Shown here: one piece after another, positions 18,096 through 27,145 of the stretch | How the letters are laid out: every line of letters begins with the position of its first letter | Numbering within the stretch: position 1 is the first letter of the stretch | DNA from: an uncultured Candidatus Saccharibacteria bacterium | GTDB lineage: Bacteria > Patescibacteriota > Saccharimonadia > Saccharimonadales > Saccharimonadaceae | Assembly (NCBI GenBank): GCA_938043965.1 | Contig: CALIQQ010000004.1 | Span: 71,800 to 135,799 of the forward strand | Direction: 5' to 3' | DNA length: 64,000 nt | The notes under the pieces: model-generated | The model's input: the letters and a program-made list of their open reading frames with translations, nothing else | Databases searched by the model: none | Told to the model about the DNA's origin: nothing | Made by a program: the position numbers and the translations under genes

Positions 18096-18617
18096 TTATT
18101 TTTGAACAAATTTTTTATACAAATTGTAAATACGCTTCGCAACTACTTCAATCTCGCCCATCCCGTCCACATGTTTAATCGGTACATGCTTAGACTTTAG
18201 CAGCTCCTCATATTCTGGCATAACACGGTTAAACATCTCTAATTTTCTATTCCAGTTTGACAATTCATCGTCAGCCCTTCCTCGCCCGGACAACCTCTTA
18301 ATGCATTCTTCTCGCTCAACATCAATCACAATTACACCATTCGTCGCGTTCGATAGTACCTCCGATCCCTTACTCTCTTTCGACCATGGCTGACCATCTA
18401 AGATTACTGGCACTCCAGCCATCTCAGCTTTTCGCACCTCTTTAATTACAGCTTCCGCTAGCTCATCTTCTGGTACCATCGCCGCTGTTTTTGTGTATGC
18501 TATAAACTGTTCTCGACAAATCTGGCCCACCGATAATGCTATTCCCCCAATTTTTTCCGCCAACAACCGACCCTGAGTTGATTTACCCGAGCCAGCTGGC
18601 CCATAAATCATGATCAT
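18096..18617 (-). CDS. Adenylate kinase-like nucleoside monophosphate kinase, divergent copy
   Basis: This 173-residue P-loop kinase has Walker A GPAGSGKSTQG at residues 6-16, matching the adenylate kinase GxPGxGKxTQ signature. LSVGQICREQ replaces the usual AMP-binding IStGDmlR, and VILDGQPWSKES replaces DGFPRT. A RLSGRGRADDELSNW segment provides the short lid arginines. The LID insertion is of the short type. The ATG overlaps the stop of the upstream paralogue by four bases (ATGA), so they are translationally coupled. It may phosphorylate AMP or another NMP; the altered AMP-binding motifs leave this open. Confidence 0.85.
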   Translation of the reverse strand: MIMIYGPAGSGKSTQGRLLAEKIGGIALSVGQICREQFIAYTKTAAMVPEDELAEAVIKEVRKAEMAGVPVILDGQPWSKESKGSEVLSNATNGVIVIDVEREECIKRLSGRGRADDELSNWNRKLEMFNRVMPEYEELLKSKHVPIKHVDGMGEIEVVAKRIYNLYKKFVQK

Positions 18618-19141
18618 TTTGAAATTGCCTCCTGTAACTCATTGATTGTTCTCTGAAAAACCTCGTCCGGCGTCCCCACGCCATCGATTTTCACTAATTT
18701 CGCACCATTCCCCACTAAAAATGCTACAATTTCGTCCTTGTCTTGTTCATACATTCTAAAACGTTCTTCGATAATCTCCTTCGTGTCTTGATCTCGCCCC
18801 CTTAAAAACAGTCGTTTCTGCACTTCCTCGATCGGCACTACCATTTCAGCAATCACGTCAATTTTCTCACCCCTACTCATCATAATTTCCGCTTGTTTCA
18901 GCGTTCGCGGAAAACCATCTAAAATCGCATTCGACGTCTGATGTAGCCTCGACAACACGAGTGATGCAATCATCTCGTCATCAAATAATTGTGCCGTTTT
19001 CAGCTTCTCGATTACCCACGGCTCCTTACTCTGGCGTAAAATTTCCCCTGAAGATACCCATAGCCAATTCAAACCCTCAGCCAGCCGACTGCCCACCGTT
19101 GATTTGCCTGATCCAGGTCCACCTAAAAAAATGATTCTCAT
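18614..19141 (-). CDS. Adenylate kinase-like protein
   Basis: This 175-residue short-form kinase has Walker A GGPGSGKSTVG (residues 6-16), VSSGEILRQSKE at the AMP-binding loop, the near-canonical AILDGFPRTLKQAE and a RLFLRGRDQDT lid arginine motif. It would balance ATP + AMP with 2 ADP. It keeps more of the adenylate kinase signature than its coupled neighbour, so it is the likelier true Adk. TATAAT at 19150-19155 lies eight bases before the ATG, suggesting a leaderless or nearly leaderless mRNA. Confidence 0.9.
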   Translation of the reverse strand: MRIIFLGGPGSGKSTVGSRLAEGLNWLWVSSGEILRQSKEPWVIEKLKTAQLFDDEMIASLVLSRLHQTSNAILDGFPRTLKQAEIMMSRGEKIDVIAEMVVPIEEVQKRLFLRGRDQDTKEIIEERFRMYEQDKDEIVAFLVGNGAKLVKIDGVGTPDEVFQRTINELQEAISK

Positions 19142-19160
19142 ATACTTCCATTATAGCATC

Positions 19161-19188
19161 AAAAAACTCCCCTAGAGGAGAGTTTTTT
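19161..19188 (-). terminator. Terminator of rpsU
   Basis: AAAAAACTC and GAGTTTTTT close a hairpin directly after rpsU. The minus strand ends in six T residues. Confidence 0.85.
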
Positions 19189-19405
19189 ATTTTAAGCCTA
19201 ACTTAATACGTTCAGTTTTTTCAGCCTTACGAATATCGCGTAAAATTGCTTTGCGACGACGCTCACGCTTTGAGATCGGCTTGCTAAAACGAAGCTGTGA
19301 TTTAGCTAGTGGCATCATACCACTTTGTAAAACCTTACGATTAAAACGACGAATGATGTTTTCGTTTGCTTCGTTCTGATCTTTTCTGGTTACTTTGATT
19401 AACAT
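19187..19405 (-). CDS. rpsU: 30S ribosomal protein bS21
   Basis: The 72-residue, strongly basic protein matches bS21: N-terminal strand MLIKVTRKD, helix ENIIRRFNRKVLQSG and the basic SKRERRRKAILRDIRKAE segment. bS21 sits on the 30S platform near the anti-Shine-Dalgarno end of 16S rRNA. The stop overlaps the terminator by two bases. No strong ribosome-binding site is visible; a short AT-rich region with TATA-like sequence precedes the ATG. Confidence 0.93.
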   Translation of the reverse strand: MLIKVTRKDQNEANENIIRRFNRKVLQSGMMPLAKSQLRFSKPISKRERRRKAILRDIRKAEKTERIKLGLK

Positions 19406-19439
19406 ATTAAGTGCATTATATCAGATACCGCACACTTTT

Positions 19440-21086
19440 TCAATAGTTAATCTCTAAGATTCTTCCCTCAACTGACACTCGACCATTCCACTCGTTCCTC
19501 ATCAGTTGCACCTTCACCGACACCTCCGTCATCGGTTGAATCGCCAACCATTCTTCCAGCGCCGAAAATGCAATCAAAGTCATTTTTCGCCCCATTTCAT
19601 CCATTATCACCGCCCTTAAATGTTTCCCCTCTTTACCAACCCCTCTTACTTCTATTATTTTCATACGACTAAGCTCAAAAACTGGCTCCTGGTTACCGCC
19701 ACCAAATGGCTCCAACATCGCTAACTCCTCCAACAGTTCTTCCGTAAAATCATTTAGATTTTCCGCCAACACTTCTGCCTCAACCACCAAAAATCTCTCT
19801 TGGTTTTCTAGCTTAAGTGACTCGTAATAGTGATTAACCCTCTTTCTAAATTGCTCGACCTGCTCCGCTGCTACTTTTACGCCACAGGCCCCTGCATGGC
19901 CGCCCCCGCCAACTAAAACCTCGGAACAAGCCTTAATCATTTCTGCTAAGTTAAATTCTCCAAAACTCCGGCCCGAACCCTTATAGATCCCTGTATTCTC
20001 ACCCGCTTTCGTTAAAGCAAATGCCGGTCTCTTATATTTTTCGACTAGCCGACCAGCGATAATCCCCACCACCCCTTCATGCCATTCACCTGCTACTACA
20101 ATTACCGACTGCGCCAGCTCAACTTGACATTTCTCTTCGATTTCCTGTATCGCCGTATTCTGTTCCGCTCTTCGCCCAGCATTTAGTTCATTTAGTTCTT
20201 CCGCTAATCTCGTCGCCTCAGCTTTCGACTCCGCCATTAGTAGTTGCAGTGAAATTTCCGCCGATTCCATTCTTCCGCCCGCGTTTAATCTTGGACCAAT
20301 TTGAAATCCAACCGCCTCCGCACTCACTTTCGTCACTCCAGCCACTCGCATCAACTCTTTTAGACCCATCCTGCGTGTCTTAGCCAACACTTTCGCCCCG
20401 TAATAGGTTAATTCCCGATTGATTTTCGTCAGTCGCATCGCATCACACAGAGTTCCCACTAGCACTAAATCTAGCATCCATTTCTCTTGCCCCTGCCGAA
20501 TTTTTCCTGCTGCCACTAGCGCCAACGCCACCATAAAAGCCACCCCCACCCCAGCCAAATCACACAGTCCAGCCTCTTTAATCGCCGCCTGCTCCTCCTC
20601 GATTAAATCCGTCCGTTTCGGGTTCACTATCGCCTCCGCTTCCGGCAATTCTCCCATCACTTCATGATGATCAGTCACAATTGTTAAAATTCCAGCTTGT
20701 TTCAACTCCTTGATTACCTCCGAGTTATTGCTGCCACAGTCCACCGTAATCACCAATTTCACTTGTCTTGAGATCGCCTCTTCAACTGCCCGCTTCGACA
20801 TCCCATATCCATCAATAAAACGGTCTGGCAACATCGTTTCCACCTCTTTTGCCCCCGCCAATTTTAGCGCTTCTACCATCAAGGTTGTTGCCGTCACGCC
20901 GTCCACATCATAATCACCATACACCAAAATCTTCTCTTGCCTTGAAATCGTCGCCAAAATGAGTTCCACCGCTCTCGCCATATCTGGCATTTTCTGAAAA
21001 ATTTCTGGTTGAGATAAGTATTTTGGGTTCAAAAAATCAGCCGTCAGCCCCCTTTTTCGCACTATCTCCTCAAAAATCCGCGACAC
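19440..21086 (-). CDS. recJ: Single-stranded-DNA exonuclease RecJ
   Basis: This 548-residue DHH-family 5'-3' exonuclease acts in recombination and mismatch repair. VYGDYDVDGVTAT (near residue 55) is motif I, TVDCGSNN motif II and VTDHHEVMG the DHH motif. GGGGHAGACG (near 400) is the DHHA1 GGGH motif. A C-terminal OB-like domain (EPVFELSRMKIIEVR) completes it. I chose the GTG start (codon at 21084-21086), since it follows AAAGGAAT by about five bases; no in-frame ATG lies nearby. It follows the winged-helix gene on the same strand. Confidence 0.94.
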   Translation of the reverse strand: MSRIFEEIVRKRGLTADFLNPKYLSQPEIFQKMPDMARAVELILATISRQEKILVYGDYDVDGVTATTLMVEALKLAGAKEVETMLPDRFIDGYGMSKRAVEEAISRQVKLVITVDCGSNNSEVIKELKQAGILTIVTDHHEVMGELPEAEAIVNPKRTDLIEEEQAAIKEAGLCDLAGVGVAFMVALALVAAGKIRQGQEKWMLDLVLVGTLCDAMRLTKINRELTYYGAKVLAKTRRMGLKELMRVAGVTKVSAEAVGFQIGPRLNAGGRMESAEISLQLLMAESKAEATRLAEELNELNAGRRAEQNTAIQEIEEKCQVELAQSVIVVAGEWHEGVVGIIAGRLVEKYKRPAFALTKAGENTGIYKGSGRSFGEFNLAEMIKACSEVLVGGGGHAGACGVKVAAEQVEQFRKRVNHYYESLKLENQERFLVVEAEVLAENLNDFTEELLEELAMLEPFGGGNQEPVFELSRMKIIEVRGVGKEGKHLRAVIMDEMGRKMTLIAFSALEEWLAIQPMTEVSVKVQLMRNEWNGRVSVEGRILEINY

Positions 21087-21172
21087 ACTTAATTCCTTTC
21101 ATTCTTCCAGCACCTTATTTCACCAATTTTTACTCGCCTCTTTCATCTGAACATTCAAAAGATGCCCCGGTT

Positions 21173-21472
21173 TTAGCCAATCGTTTTATTCGGCTTCGAT
21201 TTATTGGATAGCTGCTGTGTCTTAATCACCATCGATTGCAATTCTTTTAAGATTGGAAATTGCTTGTTCGTCTGATAGATCATTGTGTTCCCCTTTTTAG
21301 TCGCAATCAAAAAATCTCCTTTTTCCAGCCGGTGCAATTCACGTTGAATGTTTCCAGGATCTTCTTTAATTAGCTTCGATAGCGCCCTCACATGTGTCTT
21401 AAAATCAGGGTATTTTGCAAATACCACCAAAATCTTTCTTCTTACTCGCGATGTAATAAAAACATCTAACAT
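21173..21472 (-). CDS. Winged-helix transcriptional regulator
   Basis: This 99-residue protein is a compact winged helix: FITSRVRRKILVVFAKYP leads into recognition helix DPGNIQRELHRLEKGDF and the wing IATKKGNTMIYQTN. It resembles the CPR regulators that begin with a TS..R.KIL segment, as does 58304-58924. The ATG at 21472 is supported by GGAGG five bases away; an in-frame TTG at 21484 is too close to it. The leader contains TAAAATAGGGGAAA, also seen before sufC and mazG. It is divergent from priA, whose start is 75 bases away, so it could act on that region (inference). Confidence 0.85.
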   Translation of the reverse strand: MLDVFITSRVRRKILVVFAKYPDFKTHVRALSKLIKEDPGNIQRELHRLEKGDFLIATKKGNTMIYQTNKQFPILKELQSMVIKTQQLSNKSKPNKTIG

Positions 21473-21546
21473 TGATACCTCCAATTTCCCCTATTTTAGC
21501 CCAAAAATGTCAAAACTACAACACTATCACCGTGTATAATAGAGTT

Positions 21547-23499
21547 ATGTATTTTGAGGTTTTGCCAGCTAAAGTTTTTAAAAAATCCCCTCTTTTAGAG
21601 GATGGAATTTTAACCTACACCTTCGATCGAAACCTCCCTGTTGGTACCATCGTCGAGATTCCCCTCGGTAAAACTACCACTGTCGGCGTCATTTATCGCA
21701 AAATCAATCATTTTACTGCCGACTTTAAAGTTAAATCCATCATTCGGCCTCTCTATGACACTCCGCTCCCATCCCACCTCTTAAAATCCATCATTTGGCT
21801 TTCTGAATACTATCTTACCCCTCTACCTCAAGTCGTTAATCTTTTTCTACCTAGCACCCTTAATAACCGCCATAAACTCGCTCAACCCGCCGCCACCGCC
21901 ATCACCCCGCACACCTCTATCACTCTCAACTCCGCCCAAGAAAAAGCCGTTGCTTCCCTTATCGAGGCTAGACCGAACACAAAATTACTCCACGGCATCA
22001 CTGGCTCCGGCAAGACCAACATTTACCTAAGTTTCGCCTTAGAGGCTTTCAAAAATGGCCGTTCAACTATACTTTTAGTACCCGAAATCGCCCTCACCTC
22101 TCAGCTTGTCGCCGTTTTTCAGCAAACTTTTAGTAAAGATATTGTTCTTATCCATTCCAAACAAACTGCAAAGATTAGGCGTGACAATTTTGAGCAACTT
22201 CTTTTGTCAACCACTCCAAAAATTATCATTGGTCCTCGCTCCGCTCTTTTCGCCCCTGTTAAAAATCTTGGCCTCATCATTATTGATGAGGCTCACGAAC
22301 CAACCTATTTTCAAGATCAAACCCCTAAATATTCCGCCCTCCGTCTCGCCAGTTTCATCGCTAAAACTCTTGATATTTTTTGTATTCAAGGCACCGCCAC
22401 TCCTAAAATTGAGGATTATTATCTCGCCAAATCCCACCAATCTCTCGTTACTCTCACCGAAAAAGCTAAATCCACGGCCATCCAGCCTGAGGTAAAAATT
22501 ATCGACTTTAAAGACCGCTCTCTTTTTACCGAAAACCGTTATTTTAGCTCCCCGCTACTAGATCAAATCCGCACCAATCTCAATCATCAATACCAGACCC
22601 TAATTTACCATAATCGTCGTGGCTCCGCCCCCCTTACTATTTGTGAAAATTGTGGCTGGCAAGCTCTCTGTAAAAATTGCTTTCTTCCCCTCACTCTCCA
22701 TTCTGATTCTTATCAATTGATCTGCCACACTTGTGGCTACCAAACCAAAATCCCCACTAGTTGCCCAGAGTGCCATCATCCAGAAGTTATTCATAAGGGA
22801 TTTGGCACTAAGTTACTCGAATCTGAATTACGACGTCTCTTTAAAACTGCTAAAATTGCTCGGTTCGATGGCGACAACGACAAAAAAAATAGTCTTGACG
22901 CTCTCTATGAACAGGTCAAATCTGGCGACATCGACATCATCATTGGCACCCAAACTATCGCCAAGGGACTCGATCTTCCAAAACTTGCCACTATTGGTAT
23001 CGTCCAAGCCGATTCCGGCCTCAGCCTGCCCGATTTTTCGACCGAAGAGCGCACTTTTTCTCTTATCAATCAAGTCCTAGGTCGCATTGGCCGCGGACAT
23101 CTCTCTATCGCTAATGCTTACATCCAAACCTTTCACCCCGACGACCCCGTCATCAACTACGCCATTCAATCCAACTACTCCGCATTCTACGACTACCTCA
23201 TCCAGCGCCGCAAAACCGGCCATTTTCCACCTTTTACTTATCTTGCAAAGTTATCTGTGGTCTATAAAACCGAACACGCTGCTCTCGCCAAGATTAAGTC
23301 CGTCCATCAAGCCCTTAGATCAAAACCAAACATCTATCTCTCCGCTCCCACACCAGCCTTTCATGAACACACCAGTAGTGGCTTCTGTTGGCAAATCGTC
23401 GTAAAATCCGGAAACCGTCAATCACTTCTTGCCGCCATTCGTTCCCTCGATGACTTCCCTGACCTTCGCATTTCCATCGATCCTCCTTCTCTGCTTTAG
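21547..23499 (+). CDS. priA: Primosomal replication protein PriA helicase
   Basis: This 650-residue superfamily 2 helicase restarts stalled replication forks. The N-terminal 3'-DNA-binding domain (YFEVLPAKVF) is followed by Walker A HGITGSGKTNIY, the DEAH box IIDEAHEP and the zinc-binding insertion with CENCGWQALCKNC and CHTCGYQTKIPTSCPEC. Helicase motifs V/VI appear as IGTQTIAKGLDLP and QVLGRIGRG. It is somewhat shorter than the 730-residue E. coli protein. The start is ATG 21547, six bases after TATAAT (21535-21540), implying a leaderless mRNA. The frame is open for 25 codons upstream, but that would cross the promoter. Confidence 0.95.
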   Translation: MYFEVLPAKVFKKSPLLEDGILTYTFDRNLPVGTIVEIPLGKTTTVGVIYRKINHFTADFKVKSIIRPLYDTPLPSHLLKSIIWLSEYYLTPLPQVVNLFLPSTLNNRHKLAQPAATAITPHTSITLNSAQEKAVASLIEARPNTKLLHGITGSGKTNIYLSFALEAFKNGRSTILLVPEIALTSQLVAVFQQTFSKDIVLIHSKQTAKIRRDNFEQLLLSTTPKIIIGPRSALFAPVKNLGLIIIDEAHEPTYFQDQTPKYSALRLASFIAKTLDIFCIQGTATPKIEDYYLAKSHQSLVTLTEKAKSTAIQPEVKIIDFKDRSLFTENRYFSSPLLDQIRTNLNHQYQTLIYHNRRGSAPLTICENCGWQALCKNCFLPLTLHSDSYQLICHTCGYQTKIPTSCPECHHPEVIHKGFGTKLLESELRRLFKTAKIARFDGDNDKKNSLDALYEQVKSGDIDIIIGTQTIAKGLDLPKLATIGIVQADSGLSLPDFSTEERTFSLINQVLGRIGRGHLSIANAYIQTFHPDDPVINYAIQSNYSAFYDYLIQRRKTGHFPPFTYLAKLSVVYKTEHAALAKIKSVHQALRSKPNIYLSAPTPAFHEHTSSGFCWQIVVKSGNRQSLLAAIRSLDDFPDLRISIDPPSLL

Positions 23500-23770
23500 T
23501 TCTCCTTCTCTGCTTTAATTTTACTAGGCTTAACGTTATCTCATCGCTTAGTTAAGCTATTGGAAAAGCTTAATTAAAATATCGCCAACGGAAAACAAGA
23601 GCATGGAGTCAAATTCTGTTCGGCTCCCTTCATTTCTATTCCAACAGCCTAACTAAACTTATCTTCACTCTAATACATTTTTTATTTTATTTTTTACATT
23701 TTTGGCTTAAGCACTACAAAAATTCATCTCCTCTCTGTTATAAACCCTTAATATATGTTATAATTATCGC

Positions 23771-24346
23771 ATGGAAATTATTGTCACTCCCGATCCGCGC
23801 TTACGTCTTGTCTCAAAAAAAGTCAGCAAAATCACGGACGAAACTAAAAAACACATTGATCTTATGATTAAAAATTCCCTCGAATGGGAGGCTGAACATC
23901 CTTTTGAACTTTCCGCAGCTATGGCTGCACCTCAGCTCGGTATCAACGAACGTATCATCATTATTCGTGACAACATGGAAGATAAAGACGACCAAGCCTT
24001 TGTTGCCCTCATCAACCCTGAAGTAATTAAAACTGACGGCAAAATCATTAAAGACTACGAAGGCTGTCTCTCTGTGCCAAAATTCTACGGCCTCATTCCC
24101 CGCCCCAATAAAGTTCGCATTAAAGCTAAAACCATCGACGGCACCGAAGTTCGCATTAAGGCCGAGGGCTCTTTAGCCCGCACTCTACTTCATGAAATCG
24201 ATCACCTCGACGGCGTACTTTTTATTGACCACATTAAAGACCAACCAGACGCTTGGTTTGAGCTCGACGATAAGGGCGAAATTACTCCTGTTGATTACCT
24301 AGCTCGCGTTAAAAATAACCCGGATCTTTTCCCCGATGAAGCCTAA
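23771..24346 (+). CDS. def: Peptide deformylase
   Basis: This 191-residue metalloenzyme removes the formyl group from nascent proteins. Motif 1 reads AAMAAPQLG (usually GxGxAAxQ, so the first two glycines are changed), motif 2 is EGCLSVP with the metal-ligand Cys, and motif 3 is LLHEIDHLDG with both His ligands and the catalytic Glu. ATG 23771 lies six bases after TATAAT (23759-23764), another leaderless arrangement. The last 11 bases overlap the start of fmt. Confidence 0.95.
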   Translation: MEIIVTPDPRLRLVSKKVSKITDETKKHIDLMIKNSLEWEAEHPFELSAAMAAPQLGINERIIIIRDNMEDKDDQAFVALINPEVIKTDGKIIKDYEGCLSVPKFYGLIPRPNKVRIKAKTIDGTEVRIKAEGSLARTLLHEIDHLDGVLFIDHIKDQPDAWFELDDKGEITPVDYLARVKNNPDLFPDEA

Positions 24347-25118
24347 AATCATCTTTTTTGGTAACGGACCTCTCGCTGACTATTCTAAACCAATCCTCGC
24401 AGCTAATTTTGACTTGCTTTTTCACGCTCGCACTAAATCCGACCTTGAAACTGTCAAATCGCTCAAGCGTGAACATCCTGAAGCTTTCGGCATTTTGGCC
24501 AGCTTTGGTGTCATCGTCAAATCCGATATCCTGGACCTATTCGAGCCAACCGGCATCCTAAACCTCCATCCTAGCCTCCTCCCAAAGTATCGTGGCGCCT
24601 CCCCTATTGAATCTGCCATCCTAAACGGCGATGAGACCTTCTCCATTTCAATCATGAAATTAGTGTTAGCCATGGATGCCGGCCCTATTTATCACCAAAT
24701 CACCTTTGACTTTCATGGACAAACAAAAACTAAGGACGAAATCTATCAAATCCTCGCTGAGGCTGGTGCAACTTGGCTAACCGAACATCTCGAAAACTTG
24801 CCCACTCCAATCCCTCAAGATGACAAGCTCGCCACTTTTACTAAAAAACTTGATAAATCAATGTCACTCTTAAATCCAACAGAAAAAACCGCCGCCGCTC
24901 TACTCAATGAAGTCCGCGCTTTTAAAAACTTCCCTAAGTCCAAGTACTCTTTTTTCGGATTGGATTGCATTATTTTATCGGCACATATCTCTAATTTCGC
25001 CGAAACCCCCCTCAGTCTTGAATGTTCCGATCATCAGTTCTTAATCATCGACGAAATTCAGCCGGCCGGTCGCAAAGCCATGGATGCTAAATCCTTCCTT
25101 AATGGCTATGCCAAATAG
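24336..25118 (+). CDS. fmt: Methionyl-tRNA formyltransferase, short form
   Basis: The 260-residue protein formylates Met-tRNAfMet. The folate-binding catalytic core is intact: GILNLHPSLLPKYRGASPIE with the catalytic Asn/His, and AMDAGPIY with the Asp. About 50 residues are missing compared with the usual ~310, mostly near the N-terminal loop and the C-terminal OB domain, which is reduced. It overlaps def by 11 bases in another frame, so def-fmt is a coupled operon. Confidence 0.92.
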   Translation: MKPKIIFFGNGPLADYSKPILAANFDLLFHARTKSDLETVKSLKREHPEAFGILASFGVIVKSDILDLFEPTGILNLHPSLLPKYRGASPIESAILNGDETFSISIMKLVLAMDAGPIYHQITFDFHGQTKTKDEIYQILAEAGATWLTEHLENLPTPIPQDDKLATFTKKLDKSMSLLNPTEKTAAALLNEVRAFKNFPKSKYSFFGLDCIILSAHISNFAETPLSLECSDHQFLIIDEIQPAGRKAMDAKSFLNGYAK

Positions 25119-25137
25119 TTTCCACTTTAAGTCTATC

Positions 25138-25563
25138 CTAAGCAGCATTCGCGTTCAAGATCATCGCTGATGCTTCGATAATTTCACGCTTCAACTCATC
25201 TGCCACATTCCTCGTAATCGTCGCATAATCTGGGCGATTCAATTGAATCCATTTTACCGACAAAAACTCACCCAAAATTTCTAACGTCCCCTCTGTTACA
25301 CCGTGTTTTTTCAATAATTTCCGATACAAGTCGTCCTCACGATAATCACCAATCTGCGACAATACTCGAATCATTGTATTTCGGTCATTATTCATAATTC
25401 CTTCAAATTCACGGAGCTGATCAACCGTCATTCCCTCACTCATTTTTTCACCAACTCGATTTTCCAATTCTTCCTGCGTTTTCGCAATAAAATCCGCCTT
25501 CTTTGTTTCGGCTAGCGTTGAAAGACCCACTTCTTCTAGGAATTTCTCGTCAATTTTGATCAT
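25138..25563 (-). CDS. DUF5663-type small helical protein
   Basis: This 141-residue protein has the pattern DEKFLEEVGLSTLAETKKADF, which I recall from DUF5663-type proteins of CPR bacteria. A ELENRVGEKMSEGMTVDQL segment and a second helical half follow. It has no signal peptide or membrane segment, and its role is unknown. It follows sufU by 29 bases. A TATAAT and a clear AGGAGG before its ATG suggest it also has its own promoter, inside or after sufU. Confidence 0.8.
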   Translation of the reverse strand: MIKIDEKFLEEVGLSTLAETKKADFIAKTQEELENRVGEKMSEGMTVDQLREFEGIMNNDRNTMIRVLSQIGDYREDDLYRKLLKKHGVTEGTLEILGEFLSVKWIQLNRPDYATITRNVADELKREIIEASAMILNANAA

Positions 25564-25592
25564 TTTTCCTCCTAAATTACTCCAATTATAAT

Positions 25593-25997
25593 TTAGTTAT
25601 GCTTATTTTTCAAGCTCTCTACACTCTTCCAAGCCAGTTCAGCACATTTCACTCTCGCCGGCATTCTCGAAACGCAGTTCATTGCTTTTGCGACCCCTAA
25701 CCCCTCCACTTTGGCCTCTTGGCCTAATATCATTTTCTTAAATTCTATCGCCATTTCTGCTACCTCTTCCAGCTTCCGACCCCTTATACTTGCAATAAAC
25801 AAATCCGCCGAAGCCAACGCAATCGCACAACCGTTACCTAAAAAACGTCCATCTAAGATTCGCCCGCCCTCTACTCTGAGGTAAATTTTTAACTCATCAC
25901 CACAACTCGCATTCACTAGTTTAATTGGCTCCACCCCCTCAATTTCCCCCTTATAAGCCGGGTGCAAATTGTGCTCAATCAGTACTTCGTCGTACAT
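25593..25997 (-). CDS. sufU: SufU-type iron-sulfur scaffold or sulfur-transfer protein
   Basis: The 134-residue protein has the three conserved cysteines of the IscU/SufU fold: NASCGDEL, GNGCAIALASADL and RVKCAELAW, with the Asp next to the first Cys. In Firmicutes, SufU accepts persulfide from SufS through a zinc site. The spacing between Cys 2 and Cys 3 is long, as in SufU rather than IscU. The ATG overlaps the stop of sufS (TAATG), so the two are coupled. Confidence 0.92.
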   Translation of the reverse strand: MYDEVLIEHNLHPAYKGEIEGVEPIKLVNASCGDELKIYLRVEGGRILDGRFLGNGCAIALASADLFIASIRGRKLEEVAEMAIEFKKMILGQEAKVEGLGVAKAMNCVSRMPARVKCAELAWKSVESLKNKHN

Positions 25998-27145
25998 TAA
26001 ATCCCCATCCTTTTTCTTACTTTTTTTACTGCTTCGACCAGTCGCTCTCCATCCATTTCCGTATTAAACACCGAGAAGCTAGCTCTTACCACGGGACCCC
26101 ACTCCTTATATTTCAAAAATGGCTCAGCACACAAGAATCCCGCTCTCACCGCCACCCCTTCATCCGCCAAAATCTGTGCCGTATCATGCGGATGCACACC
26201 TCTCACATTGAACGTAATAATCCCCCCGTTAGTTGCCAACACTTCAACTTCCCCGCTCTCTTCTAGCCGCTTCGCCGCCCTCTGCGTTATTTCCTTAATT
26301 TTTTGGTTTTTCCCTTCTCTTAAATCCGCTAACACCCGTTCAGCTGCCACTTTTAGTCCAAAAATCGCCCCCGTGGCCAAAGTTCCAGCCTCAAATCGCT
26401 CTACCCCCTCCGCCAGCGTTGGTTGCCCAGTCTCATCTACTGCTTCTACCGCTCCACCACCAAACACCAATGGCCGCATCTTTTTAGCCAATGTCTTCTT
26501 AATTACTAACCCACCTATCCCCATTGGCGCCCCAAATTTATGCCCCGAAAACGCTATATAATCAACCATAAGCGCTTTCAAGTTAATTTCCGCGTGACCA
26601 ACCATTTGCGCCCCATCTACGCCTAAAATCGCTTCTGGTAGCGCCTCGCGCACTTTTTTTACCCGCGCCATCAAATTTTCCCCCGTCACGTTCGATACCC
26701 CAGTCAAAGAAATCAATTTCGCACCCTGCACCGCTTCCCGCCATTCATCAGTCGAGTCCCCTTTAAGAATCTTTAATTCTGGATACGTCATCTTCGCCGC
26801 CAACAAATTTGAGTGATGACTCTCGATATCCACCGCTACTTTATCATTTTCCTCCACTAGGCCAAATCCGTCATTCTCCTTTTTTAGCCCTCGCATCACC
26901 AAGTTTAGTGCTTCTGTTGCTCCTCTCGTTAAAATCACCAGGTATTCATCATCAGCCCCCACTAGCTCCAAAATCGCCCTTCGACACGCTTCTACCCCTG
27001 TTGTAGCTTGGATACTTTTTTTATACAATCCTCTTAAGGGGTTCGCATCAATCTGCGTATAAAAATTTGCCTCAGCAAAAATCGCCTCTGGATATTTCGT
27101 CATCGTTGCTGCATTATCAAGATACACCTCTGGACAATCCATCAT
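25997..27145 (-). CDS. sufS: Cysteine desulfurase SufS
   Basis: This 382-residue PLP enzyme releases sulfur from cysteine for Fe-S assembly. VYLDNAATM opens the protein, GVDGAQMVGH carries the PLP-binding Asp/Gln, and FSGHKFGAPMGIGGL holds the Schiff-base Lys (near residue 203). The catalytic cysteine lies in VRAGFLCAEP (near 338) in a short loop, as in group II (SufS) enzymes. It overlaps both neighbours by a TAATG junction. Confidence 0.95.
   Translation of the reverse strand: MMDCPEVYLDNAATMTKYPEAIFAEANFYTQIDANPLRGLYKKSIQATTGVEACRRAILELVGADDEYLVILTRGATEALNLVMRGLKKENDGFGLVEENDKVAVDIESHHSNLLAAKMTYPELKILKGDSTDEWREAVQGAKLISLTGVSNVTGENLMARVKKVREALPEAILGVDGAQMVGHAEINLKALMVDYIAFSGHKFGAPMGIGGLVIKKTLAKKMRPLVFGGGAVEAVDETGQPTLAEGVERFEAGTLATGAIFGLKVAAERVLADLREGKNQKIKEITQRAAKRLEESGEVEVLATNGGIITFNVRGVHPHDTAQILADEGVAVRAGFLCAEPFLKYKEWGPVVRASFSVFNTEMDGERLVEAVKKVRKRMGI

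Noticed and set aside
18614..18616. UGA recoding as in some CPR phyla
   Set aside because: UGA ends genes at normal lengths (for example at 18614 and 39717) and Trp is coded by UGG.
21472..21546. 25-codon upstream extension of priA
   Set aside because: It would place the promoter TATAAT inside the coding region and does not resemble PriA.
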